Shown: piece by piece, positions 12,320-23,439 of the stretch
How the letters are laid out: every line of letters starts with the position of its first letter
How positions within the stretch are numbered: position 1 is the stretch's first letter
NCBI GenBank assembly: GCA_001584585.1
Contig: LSYV01000008.1
Span: forward strand, 2,059,040-2,123,039
Reading direction: 5' to 3'
Length of the DNA: 64,000 nt
DNA from: Gonium pectorale
Taxonomy: Eukaryota > Chlorophyta > Chlorophyceae > Chlamydomonadales > Volvocaceae
Notes under the pieces: generated by a model
Seen by the model: only the letters and a program-made list of their open reading frames with translations
Told to the model about the DNA's origin: nothing
Database searches by the model: none
Translations under genes and position numbers: made by a program

Positions 12320-13737
12320 ATGATGGGCTGCAGTCCGGGGGGAGGCGACGCGACTGGTGCTACAGCAACACACCTGACACCGGAACCTGAGTGCAAACGC
12401 CGGAGGCGCAACCACGACTTGCCGAGGCCTGTAAGCAGCACGATGCGTGTTTGCCCCGCAGACATCTGTCCCAGAGCCGGCCCGCACCGCGCTCACGGCC
12501 CCCCGCATGCGGACGTGGCGATGCCACAGGAGCCTCCTGCCCTCGAGGAGGAGGACCTGGACGTCTCCCAGCCGGAGTGGTGGAGGCCTCAGCCACACGC
12601 CACACTTGATGAGGCGGATTGCCAGGTAAGGTGTTGGTCTTTAGGGCTCAGTGAGCTTCCGCATCGGTGGGAGAACAGCCCGGCTGTGCCATCGAGATAT
12701 CCCCTTGTACCGCTTGACACCATATACCAACTTACAAATGCTGCCCCCGCTTGCTTCTGCACCCCACACCTGACCTTGTGCGGTGCCTCCTTGCCGCTTG
12801 GCCATTACACGCTATCCCTTTCGTCCATTCTCCCAACTCCAGGAGCGCCCCGCCGCGCCCCTGACCCGAGCGCTCTCGTGCCAGCTTTGCGGGGAGCTGC
12901 TTCGGGAGGCCATGACGGCGCCCGAGTGCGGCCACACCTGTGAGGCGGGCGCCGGGGACTGCGCGGGGAGAGGCGGGTGTGCATGCATGGGCTTGCACAT
13001 GCTGGCAGTGTCAGTACCATGGTGCAGCAAGACAATCAGGCAGTCAGCGGATGATGGTGTGACTATGTATCAGTTCCGTTGTGCCACCGGGCCAGACTGT
13101 GCCCCTTGCAATCCGCCTCGGGCACCATTCCAACCCCGCAGACTGCTACGACTGCATCGAGTCGCGGGTGGAGATCGGCGGCAACCACAACGTGTGCCCT
13201 GTGCCCGGGTGCGGGGCAGTGCTGGGGCCCAACCCCTTCGACCACCACCGGCTACTGTACGACACACTTCTGGACGGGCTCGTACGGAAGGTACGGCATG
13301 CCGGGACTGCGTGCGCCGGGCACGTACCTGCCTTCCTGCCGGCATCCCGCTGAACGTATGCTGCTGTACACGTTGCTGTTGTACACATTCGCTGGCTCTC
13401 GTGCCTGGCACGTGCTGCAATCCGTCGCCCACCGAGCTCGTGCCCATGCCCGGGTGTCGCCCCGCCCCGCACGCCCCAGATCTTCCCCCGCCCCCAGCTG
13501 GACGCCGCGCTGGCGGCACGAAGAGCGGAGCGCGAGGAGGAAACGCGGCGCGCCCGGGCTGCCGTCAACGGCCACCGTGGGGCAGCCGTGGCGGGCGGGC
13601 GGGGAGGCGGCAAGGCCAGGTCGCCTGGAACGCGGAATGGGGTGCGGGGATGGATGCCGGCGCTGGCTGAAGAGGAGCCAGGAGAGCGGGAGAGCGAGGA
13701 GCGCGATGAGGAGGAGGAGGAGGAGGAGGAGGATTAG
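12320..13737 (+). CDS. Polycomb/DRIP-type RING-finger protein (putative E3 ligase)
   Basis: Four exons (12320-12625, 12843-12939, 13142-13290, 13480-13737) join in frame to give 269 aa. The C3HC4 RING spans exons 2-3: SCQLCGELLREAMTAPECGH, then TYCYDCIESRVEIGG, then CPVPGC. The pattern L-REA-T---C-HT-C--CI resembles PCGF/BMI1 and plant DRIP proteins, and the post-RING DHHRLLYDTLLDGLVRKIFP matches the family's conserved helix ending in IFP. These families act as E3 ligases, in PRC1 (H2A ubiquitination) or on stress transcription factors. The last pair of metal ligands is spaced C-x4-C (CPVPGC) rather than the usual C-x2-C. No C-terminal RAWUL domain follows; the protein ends in a Glu/Asp-rich tail. 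The N-terminus has a basic KRRRR patch that could be a nuclear signal. ATG 12320 or 12323 is the start; upstream sequence in frame cannot be excluded. Confidence 0.8.
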
Positions 13738-16502
13738 TTGAGGAGTTGTCTAGGAAGTCATAGTGAAGTAGCAGGAACTTGAGCGAAATGGATAGGGTCC
13801 GGGGCGAGAGGGCATGAGGTCGACAATGGGCGCGTCGCTACCATGCACGTAACCACTCCGGGGTCCAGTGCTATGCTTTCCGCGCCCTTGGGAGGGGTTG
13901 CGACTCCTGATTACGGTACCGCTCCCAGCTGAATGACACTAGCTTTAGGTGTGAGGACCCAGTGGCATAGAAGGTTTCGTGGCCGCAGCTACAGACCGCA
14001 GCTGCAGGGTGCGCACGCCGAGCCGGCCGCAGGGCCAACGCTGCCGGCTGAGCTGCACACCATTGCACGTGAGGTCCGCAGCCAGCGCCTCAGGGTCTGA
14101 TGCATTCATGATGGCATCAAGCACGTCATGTGCGGCGGTCTGTCACCAGGCGTCGTGGCGGCTTCGCTTGCCCCGGAATTCGTACCTCAGGTTTGGATGG
14201 GCAGCGCATGCGCTTTGCGAGCGCCTCGAGCAAGGAGGCCCTCGCCTTCCCTAGCCGGCGGGTGTGCTGCTGGCTCGAACGGAAAGGCCATCGACAGTCG
14301 GCTACACAGGCGCGCCACGTGCCGCGGCATGTGGTGCGTCGCCTTACGGACCAAGCTCCGCAGGCTTGCCCGATGGAGGGATGGAGGCCTTGTGTTCTCC
14401 CCATGGAGGCTTCGAGCCCCGGTGCCTGGTGGTGGTGTTGCGCCAGGAGCTGCTGGTACCCGGCACGGCCTGCCATGCCCTTCCGTTTGTGCAGAGGCGA
14501 GGAGCTGGCGCCTGAGTCGCGGGTGGGTAGGTGCCGGGCTGGTGGCCAACCGCTACTGGGCACCCGCGCTCCGCGCCCGTTGGCATATTGGAGCAGGTTG
14601 CGCGCCGCTGTCAGCGCCATGCGTGGACGGGATGAGGCACACTGCCGCCTGGGATTGGGATGCTGGGTGCGCTGGCCCGGCTCGCGTGTGTGTTGATCAA
14701 GTTTGGAATGTGATGGAAAGTGGAGGAACCTGCTGAGGAGCAGGGAGCCCTGAGTGACCATTGATGGAGCAAGCAGCTGCCGGTGGAGGCGCTGCATCGG
14801 ACGGCTGCCCGGAAAGCACACAAGCCTGTCCACGCAGCGTGCGACAAGTGTGCTGTGAGGCAGCCGTGAGCACCCAGCTCCAAAAGCGCGCGCGTGCAAT
14901 AACGCTCGGAAGCTTTGCAAGGGTGCAACCTGTACTTGCTGACCGACCGCTCGCTGGGCGATTTCGAGGTATGGGTACGGGTTACAATACATCCGATGGG
15001 CATGGAAAAGAGCACGATTTGAAAATCATGCACTACGCCAGCTTACGAACATCAAGGTCAAATGAATCGATGACATGCTGTACATGTACAGCCGTCCCAT
15101 ACAGCGAGAATTGTGTTTGGCGTGCAGCAACCTGCACAAACTCCGCTGGCCATCAAGGCTCGCTTAGAGCAAAAAATATGCATATGTTGAAGCACCGCCG
15201 AGCGACACCTGGCAGGCAGAGTAAGATGACAACTCTGCACCACCATATGGCAACCGGCCTCCGTAGCAAGCAGCGTGCGGCGGACAGCCGAGCCTGCAAT
15301 GCAGACCCCAACCACCGTAATCACCCCAGAACGCATGCCCCCGAAGGTCGCTGTAAATGGCAACCAATCAATAGGCAATTTCGGGGCAAGTACCCACAAA
15401 GGCATCCGCTACCGGTACTCAATGCCTCTCATACATAGGTCCAGCTGTTGTGTAACCGTCAACGTGACTTACGCGTTAGCAGATTAGTCAACCCTCTTTA
15501 CGCAGCAGCAGTTGTTGGCTATCGCTGTCAAGTGCCCGCCTGCAACGGTTCAGCATACATAAATGCGTCTGTCCGGTCTTGGCGCAACATCCAATTGATG
15601 GCGCAACCGCAGAAGGGCAGCCACCGGTACACTCCCATCCTCTCATCCAGCGCGTCTCCGACTCCAATGTTAGCAAACGTGACAAAAGGTGATGCGGCCT
15701 TTTGAGTATGTCGGATTATTGGAAGACAGGGGGTTCAGGAAGTGGAGCTCCCTGGGGACTATCCCGCCCCACATGTGTCCGTCCGCCAGTCGCAAGGTGG
15801 GCCGACAGTGCCGCTTGCAATGTTATTGTACAGCCCACTCCGTCCCAGTGGCTGGATGGTCCCAGCATGCAGGGACCTCCAAAATCCAAGTTCCGCCGCC
15901 AAGCCGCTAAGTCTGCCACAACAAGGTCATATCCAGCAACTGGGTCAAGCAGCAACGCCCTCAAATCCAATTCAGCTGCCCACAGGGGCCATACAAACAT
16001 ACTGTAACCGCTGTGTCGTGCCAACTACGGATGCTGGTACGACCATAATACTGTGTGGCCATACACATTGGTGACGAGCCAAGTGAAGATTCCCATAAAA
16101 AAGGGAGAACTCTCGTACTCCTCTCGTACTCCTGCCGCAACCCGCGCCTTGCGCACCGTGCGCACGGCACTGGGTCCTCTTAACCCTGCGCCCCGGGCGC
16201 CCCCAGTAGCAGCTGGGGACGTGACGCCTCCCGGGCCGCCCGGCATCCGCCACACGGCTCTTCGCTTAGCCCACCCAAAGCGCAGCCGCCCCGCCTACCA
16301 CGAGCCGCCTCGCCTGGCGATCCAGAGCACGTTCACCCGTCCTCTGTCGTCCCACCCATCCCCGCAGTCCTCCCGACCCGTCTTTCCCTGCCGTCCCTTT
16401 CCCCACACAGAAGTGCCGCCAACCCGCGCCCCCACTTCTCACTGTCAAGCGCGCTCCTCGAAGCCCTTTTCCCAGCCCTGATCCAGCCATGCACTAGCCC
16501 AA
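13738..16502. other. Long intergenic region, nothing recognised
   Basis: About 2.8 kb between the RING gene and the 3' end of the F-box gene, which converge. Overlapping ORFs of 100-290 codons on both strands at 14.1-15.0 kb look like open frames of GC-rich noncoding DNA: they have no splice-consistent extension and no recognisable motif. A short tandem CTCTCGTACTC duplication occurs near 16111-16132. The 3' UTRs of both flanking genes must lie here. Confidence 0.5.
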
Positions 16503-19500
16503 TCAGTGCTGGTTGCTGTGCTGGCAGGAGCGGCGCGGCTGGTTGGACGAGGCGGTGTCGTCGTCAATTAGCTGCGCCTGGGTGGTGGCGGTCGGTAGCG
16601 CGCTGGGTCGCGTGATGTCGGGCAGGCTGCAGCCCTCGAAGTCCAGCGCCAGGCGCTGACCCAGCGAGCGGATCACCACCGTGCGGCCACGATGCGTCAC
16701 GGCCTGCGCACACACGGGGCGTACGGGCGCCGTTGCGCGGCGGAGTGTTAAGAACGGGAATCGGGCGTGGGTTACGTATGATGAAAAGGAGCTGGTACGC
16801 GTGCCTCCAGGGTGCGAGGCACATGGGCCCTCCAGCAATGACGCGGCTGGTGTCCTTCAGGCCCTGGGTGGCGCAGGAGCCTGGAGTGCAAATGATGTGT
16901 GTGGGAATGAGCGGTGGCGCCTGAGTTCGCTCCTGGCATAGCAGGCAGGCCCCCCACTCGCAGTACACCCTCCCCACACCAACACGCTCTGACTGCAGCA
17001 TTGCGCACGACGCTAAGCACACATCTTTGCCCGTGCGCCTCGACTCGCCTCGCAGTGCAACACTCGCAGGTCCCTCAGCCGTGCGTGCCGCCCCAGGCTG
17101 GCCAGCACCTTGTCGCTCATGGAAGGGACGTTTTTCACCTGCAGCTCCGGAGGGGCGGGGCCAGGTCATAACGCAGATCTGTAAAGTGTTCACCCGCGGT
17201 AAACGGCCCAATCCCAGACGGGGCAGAGTCAAGACAAAAGTGCAAAAATCTGCCGAAAAGCCCGAGGTTAATGGTACTACCGATAAAGGAGGGCTTGTGG
17301 GCCGCCTCGCGGCAGGGTAGGGCGGGACGCGGCGACTATGATCAGCGACGGTCGGCCGGCAGCGCAAGATTCGCAAGTGAACTGCACCGGCCCAGCCCTC
17401 CCTGCCCTCGCGCGCCCACCTTGAGCCGCGTGAGCTGCGTGAGCGCCGACAGCCCCGCCATGAGCTGCCCCTCGCCCGCCGTGTGCAGGTGCACCAGCGC
17501 CAGCTCCCGCAGGCCCGATAGCGACGACAGCGAGGACAGGAAGGAGCCTGCGTTGCGCGTGCGAATGTGGGGGAGGGCAGGGGTAAGCCGCGGGCAATGA
17601 GTGGACGCGAGGAAACGGGCGGGCCCGTTAGCATCAGCATAAAACACAACCTACCTGTATCGGTCTTTCAAGCGGGGAAGGTAATCGACCTTACAGCAAT
17701 TATATAACGGGACAACATGACATGCACGGCAAGGCCGGGTCATCACAATCATAGCCCTGCGCCGACGCGTGGCATTGACGCTTGACATTCACAGATTTTG
17801 GAGAATGAACGGCTAAAACCTTGGACCTTACCCGAGATGTCCTCGTATCGCCTCACGATGGGCTTCTGCCAGATGTACGCCTGCGCCGCGTGCACCGCCA
17901 GCTTGCGCAGGCCGCGCAGGCGGACGGCGGTGAGGCCGCTCAGCCGGCCCAGCGAGCGCAGCCCCCCGTCCGTGAGCAGATGCACCCCGCTGATGTCCAG
18001 CCGCCGCAGCTGAGTCAGTTCGCACAGCTGCGCCAGCTCGCTGTTCTGTGGGTTGGGAATGTACCGGAGGAGGCGGGAGGGCGCGGGCAGCAGGGTTGGG
18101 AATCACGGCGGGACTCCCGGCGGTAATGGTATACAACGCCGGCCGCCCTCGGCTATGTACACACATACGCACCATCGTGCTGTCAAACGTCGTTTGCAGT
18201 AGCTCAAGACAGCATTCCGACAGTGCGCCCCTGCTTGCCAGCATGCAGCGAGCCCCATCCATAACCTCTGTCTGCGTCGCTGGCACGCACCTCCAGCGCC
18301 AGGCTGTTGTCCAGGCGGAGGGACCGCAGGCGGGGAAACTGGTTCAGCTGCGGCACCAGGCTTCCGTACAGCAGGAAGAAGCACGCGTCCAGGCACAGCT
18401 CCTCCAGCGCCAGGTCGGGCAGCGGTGCCGCTGCGGCCGGGGTGCCGGCGGCGGCGGCGCCGCCGCTGGCACACATCCCGGCGGAGGCGGAGGCCGCGCC
18501 GCTCGTGCGCCGCTGGCTCCCTGCAGCGGCCCCACTGCGGCAGTGCGGGGACAGGTGCGCTGCCGGCGCTGCAAGCGCCGTCGCCGTCGGCACCGCAGCG
18601 GCGGCCGCCGCTACGTCGGCAGCACCGCTGAGCCTGTTGGGAGTCCTCCGGGGCCGGGAGCCCTGTTCTTGCCCTCCAGCGGCCGCGCCGCCCTCTACCT
18701 CCCCAGCGGAGGGCGCCTGCCGCGGACGGGCCCTGTACGAGTCAACCTCGCCGTACACGCCCGTTGACTCACTCGCTCCCAGGTTGCCGCCGGGGGCCGC
18801 GGCAGCGCCGCCGCCGCCGTGTCCCCTTCCCACTAGCTCCACCTCCTCACTTTCCGCTCCGCCGCCGCCGCCGCCGGCGCTTCCGCTGGCAAGCTGCGCC
18901 TCGCCGCTGTTGACCACGCCGTCCGCTCTGCCACGTCCCAGCCGCCGCCACAGGCGGCGGCCCGGCGAGACCATCTGCTCTTCCGCCGCCGCTGCCGCCG
19001 CCAGCGCACCCGGCACCACGGGGCTTAGACCCGCGCCACTCAGGCGCCGCCGGCGCCCACGCCCGCTGGGAATCGCCCCCTCCTGCCGCACCGCCTCTGC
19101 TGCCGCTCCCGTGTCTGCGCCCCCGCCCGCCCGGCCCAACCCCGCCGGCGCCTGGCCCTTGAAGCCCGATGACGGCATCACCGCTGCCGCGTCAGCCTCT
19201 ACCACCGTGCCCGCCGCTGCCGCCAGCCCGTCGGCGCCGTCGGCGCCGTCCTCTGCCAGCTCCGCCTCCAGTCGCCGCACCAGCCCGGGGCTGGGCCCCG
19301 GCGGCTCCTCCCCCTCCTCCGTGTCCATTAAGTCTGCGGAAAGCGGCTCCGGGAGGGGCGACGGCTCTGGTAGGCCCTCGGGCAGCACCAGGTTGAGCGC
19401 CGTCCAGTAGAGGCGCAGGCGGAGGGAGCGCAGCCGGGCGTTGGGGTGCACGTCGATCACACCGACCGACCTGAGTTGGGTTGGGTGGGGAGGCACGTGA

Positions 19501-22500
19501 GCGCACCGGAACGAGAAGTCTCTTGCGAAGGGGGCCACCATGAAGAGGATGATGGGGTGCTTTGCGAAATGCTTGATTGGAAAGGAATTGCAGTCATCGA
19601 GCGGGCTTTAGGCACTGGTGCGGGCAGTTATGGGGCCTGCGTGATACAGCAGGTATCGTAATGAGCAAGGTGCGGAGATACCGTACCTCCTCCCGATCTG
19701 CTGTCCCAGCCGCCCCGGCCCGCGCCGGCCTCCCCGGCCCGCGCCGGCCTTCCCGGCCCCTCCCGCCACGCCCCACCTGCTCCTGTCGCTGGACACGGAG
19801 AGCGACGTGAGGTTGGGCGGGGCCACCACCGTGACCATGAGCTCCTCCTCGCTGGCGCAGTACAGGTCCAGCGACATGGCCTCCAGGCTGCGCAGCTCCG
19901 CCAGCGCGGGCAGTCCCGGCTTGACCACCTCCACCGGCACCCGCAGGTCCAGGGAGGTCAGCCTGACAGGAGGCGGAGCGCAATAAGGGCACGAGCGGAG
20001 CCGAGAGGTGGGCAGGCGGGTCCGAAGACATAGGCATGCGCAATCCGGAACCGCAAGGATGGCAAGGGAGGCCGATGTGGGATTCCGGATGTATGTGGAT
20101 TTGCCGTGCTGCGTTCGTGCGGGCGCGGAGGGAAGGCGAGCCAGCAGTCCGGGGACAGTGGCTTGTGCCGGGTTGGCTGTGCTAAACAAGCTCTGGCGCT
20201 GGGAGCGCAGGCGTGGGGGATGGGACGCGGTCAGCTGCCACCAGGGATGCGGCCCCTGCCCACCTCCACCTCCACCTCCAGCACCCTGCCTCCCTACTGC
20301 GGCAGCCGCACCTGCTGAAGGCCTGCCACCTGACCGCGTCCGCGTTGGGGAGCACCTTGGTGCTGCTCGTCCGGAACGTGAGCGACTGCGAAAGCGCGGG
20401 CAGGGTCAGGCATGGTTAAGGTGCTGTCACACCTTGCAGCTCTAGAATTCGAAGGACGATGACAAGGCGCAATGAATCACTGCAGAAACGAAAGAGGCAA
20501 CTGATTCAAGGCCATTGGTCCTACTCATGAATTGCTACGCACGCCACGCACTGATGCGCCCGTCCGTCCGTTCATCGCAAGGCCCTGCCCCATCACCGAC
20601 CGCAAACTCAACCCCTGGGAGAGACCATATGAAGCGCAGATTGGCCAACACTTCCCACTATTTACAGCAAGCTCGTTGCGCAACCAGCTCACCTGCAGCT
20701 CGGGCAGGCGAGTGCACGCGGGCAGGAACTCGGAGGCGCAGCTGCTGTCGCTGTTGATCAGCAGGGCCGTCAAGCCAGACAACCGGTCCAGGTTCTGCGG
20801 TTGACGGTTGACGTAAGGGCGTGATGGGATGGGATTTCATCAGGGAGCACATGAGTTTCGCTCCAGCAGCACGTGAGCGTCGAGGGCCCCGAATGCACCC
20901 CAGGACGAGGCACGCCCGATGGCTGCTCACGTCCAGCACAGCGCAAAGCGCGGACGGTGGACCTGCCCTGTCCGCAACCTTCACGGCCCCCGTTGAACTG
21001 CGGCAGGCATGCACACCAAGCTCCCCAACGACTACCTTGTGACCCCTCGAACAATCACGTCTCCCATGCGCGCAACCCAACCAAGACACTTGCTTCCTCC
21101 ACACCATCTCCGATCCCGTGTTAGAACTAAAACCCTCCCACTTGTCCTACAACCCCACCTCCGGGTTGGCCAGCTTCTTGATGGCGAGGCTGCGCAGGCG
21201 GGCCAGCGGCGCCAGCGCGGCGGGGCTGATGAGGGTGTCGAGCGTCAGGTCGGTGAGAGAGGGCAACGAGGCGATGGACTCGGCGGTCAGAGTGGGGTTC
21301 AGGTCGGCCTGGGGGCGGGCGTTTAAGTGGGGGTTGGAAGGGCCTCAGTTGTTATTGGCAGTGTATTGATCCTTGATTGGAACAATGGAGAGTGGTTGGT
21401 TACAGTACGCAAGAGACGGCAGCGGCGCGTCGGGCGGAGAGTGCCGTTGGGGTTATGATGTGCCCGCAACCGCAGCTAAGTCACTCGGTGTGAAATTCAA
21501 CAATTCTTGTCCCGGTGTGTGCGCGCCGTCCCACGCACCTGCAGCTTTGTAAGCCGCAGCATGACGTCTCCAAGGCCGCCGAAAATGCGGGAGGCCGGCG
21601 ACAGGGGCGGCGAGGGCGACGTCCCCCCCACCGCTGCTAACGCGCCAGCCTCGGAGTTCTGCCCCTCGCCCGCAGCGCCTGCAGCAGCGGCATCAGCGTC
21701 CGCCGTGCCCCTTGAGGCCGCTATTCCTGTGCCGGGCGGCTGCTGTGTCTTGGCGCACGCGGGCGACCTCGCTCCGTTCGCGAGCTTGCGGGCCAAGCTG
21801 CGCCGCTGCTGGTCAGCGCGCGGCGACGCCGGTGACAAGGCGCCCGCCTCGGCGCAAGCCCGCCCCACGGGCCCTGCTTCCACCGTCTGTGGGCTGGTCA
21901 CGTGCTCCACGCTGCCGGAGGCTGCCTTGCCGTCGTGTTCCGAACCGGACGCGGGCCGGCCGTCACCGCGCGGCAGGCGCCCCGCACCTGCGCAGCGGCC
22001 TCCGCCGCCGGTGCCGCTCAACAACAGGCCCGGCGCTGCAGTTCGGACCCTGGTACGCGCCTTCTTCTGCGGGCTCGACTCAGCGCCTGCCTGCGCTCCC
22101 GCCGCCTGGCCGCCCCTGCCTACAGCTAACGCCTCGACCGCGTCCAAGCTCTGAAGGTCCGCGGCAGACGGCGCCTTCTGGGCCGCGGCATCCCTTGGCG
22201 GGGAGCTGCCACGCTGTAGCGCTATGTTGGACACGCAGAGCTCGCGGAGGGCGGTGAGCTGCCTCAGGGGGGTGAGCATGCGTGAGGTCCATCCCTCCAG
22301 GTGGGACAGATTCAACTGCGTGAGGTTCGGGTACAGCGTCACCAGCTTGCCCAAGTCCACGTCCGGCCGCTTGGGCTCCGCGTTCTTCAGGCAGTGCCGT
22401 GCCGCGCGGCTCCAGTCCTTGCACACAAGCTGTACGACAACGAACTGCTTGGCGGTCAGCTGCTGCACGATGACGTCAAAGAGCCCGTCCGGCGGCGCCT

Positions 22501-22612
22501 GCCAGCTGCGACAGGGGGCCAAGGGGCCGCCGGGACCGCCAGGACCGCCAGTGTCGCCGGGGCTTGAGTCACCGGGCTTGGGCTTGGTCTTCGGTCGCTG
22601 CATATCGACCAC
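16503..22612 (-). CDS. F-box/leucine-rich repeat protein with large internal insert
   Basis: Probable substrate receptor of an SCF ubiquitin ligase. Exon 1 (22612-21539) encodes an F-box-like segment, WQAPPDGLFDVIVQQL followed by VVVQLVCKDWSRAARH, then LRRs (LYPNLTQLNLSHLEGW). LRR exons continue down the minus strand: about 21312-21160 (LPSLTDLTLDTLISPAAL), 20795-20692 (NLDRLSGLTALLI), 19965-19790 (LTSLDLRVPVEVV), 19475-18290, 18045-17830 (LTQLRRLDISGVHLLTDGG), 17550-17420 (LSGLRELALVHLHTAGEG) and 17145-17060. The last coding exon ends SCQHSNQH with TGA at 16505-16503. The exon at 19475-18290 carries an insert of more than 300 Ala/Gly/Ser/Pro-rich residues between two LRRs (ARLRSLRLRLYW and LALEELCLDACFF). 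The first exon also has a long low-complexity segment. Either of two in-frame ATGs (22612, 22603) may be the start. Internal exon borders are approximate. Confidence 0.82.
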
Positions 22613-23439
22613 GCCTAAACTGTAGGCTGCTCACGCCCGAATGAAGCTTTTAGTGCAATCTCAATAAATACAGTCCGGGTCAGATGCCGAAGGCCTTGTT
22701 AGGAAGAGCAATTGAAATTTTGTATGCGCAGGCGGGCAGCTGTGGTGTATCTGAAATATCGCTATGAACTGGCATCGCTCTATTAGGTTGCGGCCATCGA
22801 GGAAGGAGGGCGGCATAGTCTTCGTCGGGGGAGTACTACATGCTTGAGAAGCATTGAGTGGCGTGGCGTTCGGTGTAATCTTACATACACATCCATGCCT
22901 GTATTTTTCGCCTGATTCCAGTGTAATATAGTGCTCACGCATTGCGGCAACTGCTCTCATCTCGGCTTTGCTGCCACACCAAGGAAGTTATAGGCACAAG
23001 CAACCGCCCACCCTACCGAACATATATTTGACAGAATCCTAGGGGCCCGATAAAATAAGCTTGGCAGGAGCCGGGGCGGTGTTTTTCCGCCAAGGATGCT
23101 TTCTACGGAGACGCAACGGGGCACATACACCCCTGGCACAAGTGCGTGTTTAAGACCACTGGAAGCCTTGGCTTGGGGTCGGCATGTTCGAAGGCACATC
23201 TTGGGGCGCGCTCACAGGTCGCAGCTGCGACGATGTGCGCCATGTCTTGGAATGTGTGCATTGCGAGTGTGTCATTTGCCTGCTAGCCGCGCCGGCTCGA
23301 CCGTGGCAGCACGTCTACCCCATTCCCCCCCCCCCCCGCCCAGCATCAGTCACTGAGTCCATCCCTGTTCCGCACGCCAAGCTCCTCCGCATCCTCTAAC
23401 TTTTGCGTTAACTACATAGGTAAACGGAACACAGTCAAC
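22613..23439. promoter_or_regulatory. Divergent promoter region between F-box/LRR gene and SAXO-type gene
   Basis: About 830 bp separate two start codons pointing outward, so both promoters and 5' UTRs lie here. A 13-14 base poly-C run occurs at about 23324-23337. No clear TATA box was assigned. Confidence 0.5.

Noticed and set aside
14126..14992. Overlapping ORFs of 120-290 codons on both strands
   Set aside because: No recognisable motif, no supporting splice sites, and similar open frames on opposite strands, as expected in GC-rich noncoding DNA.
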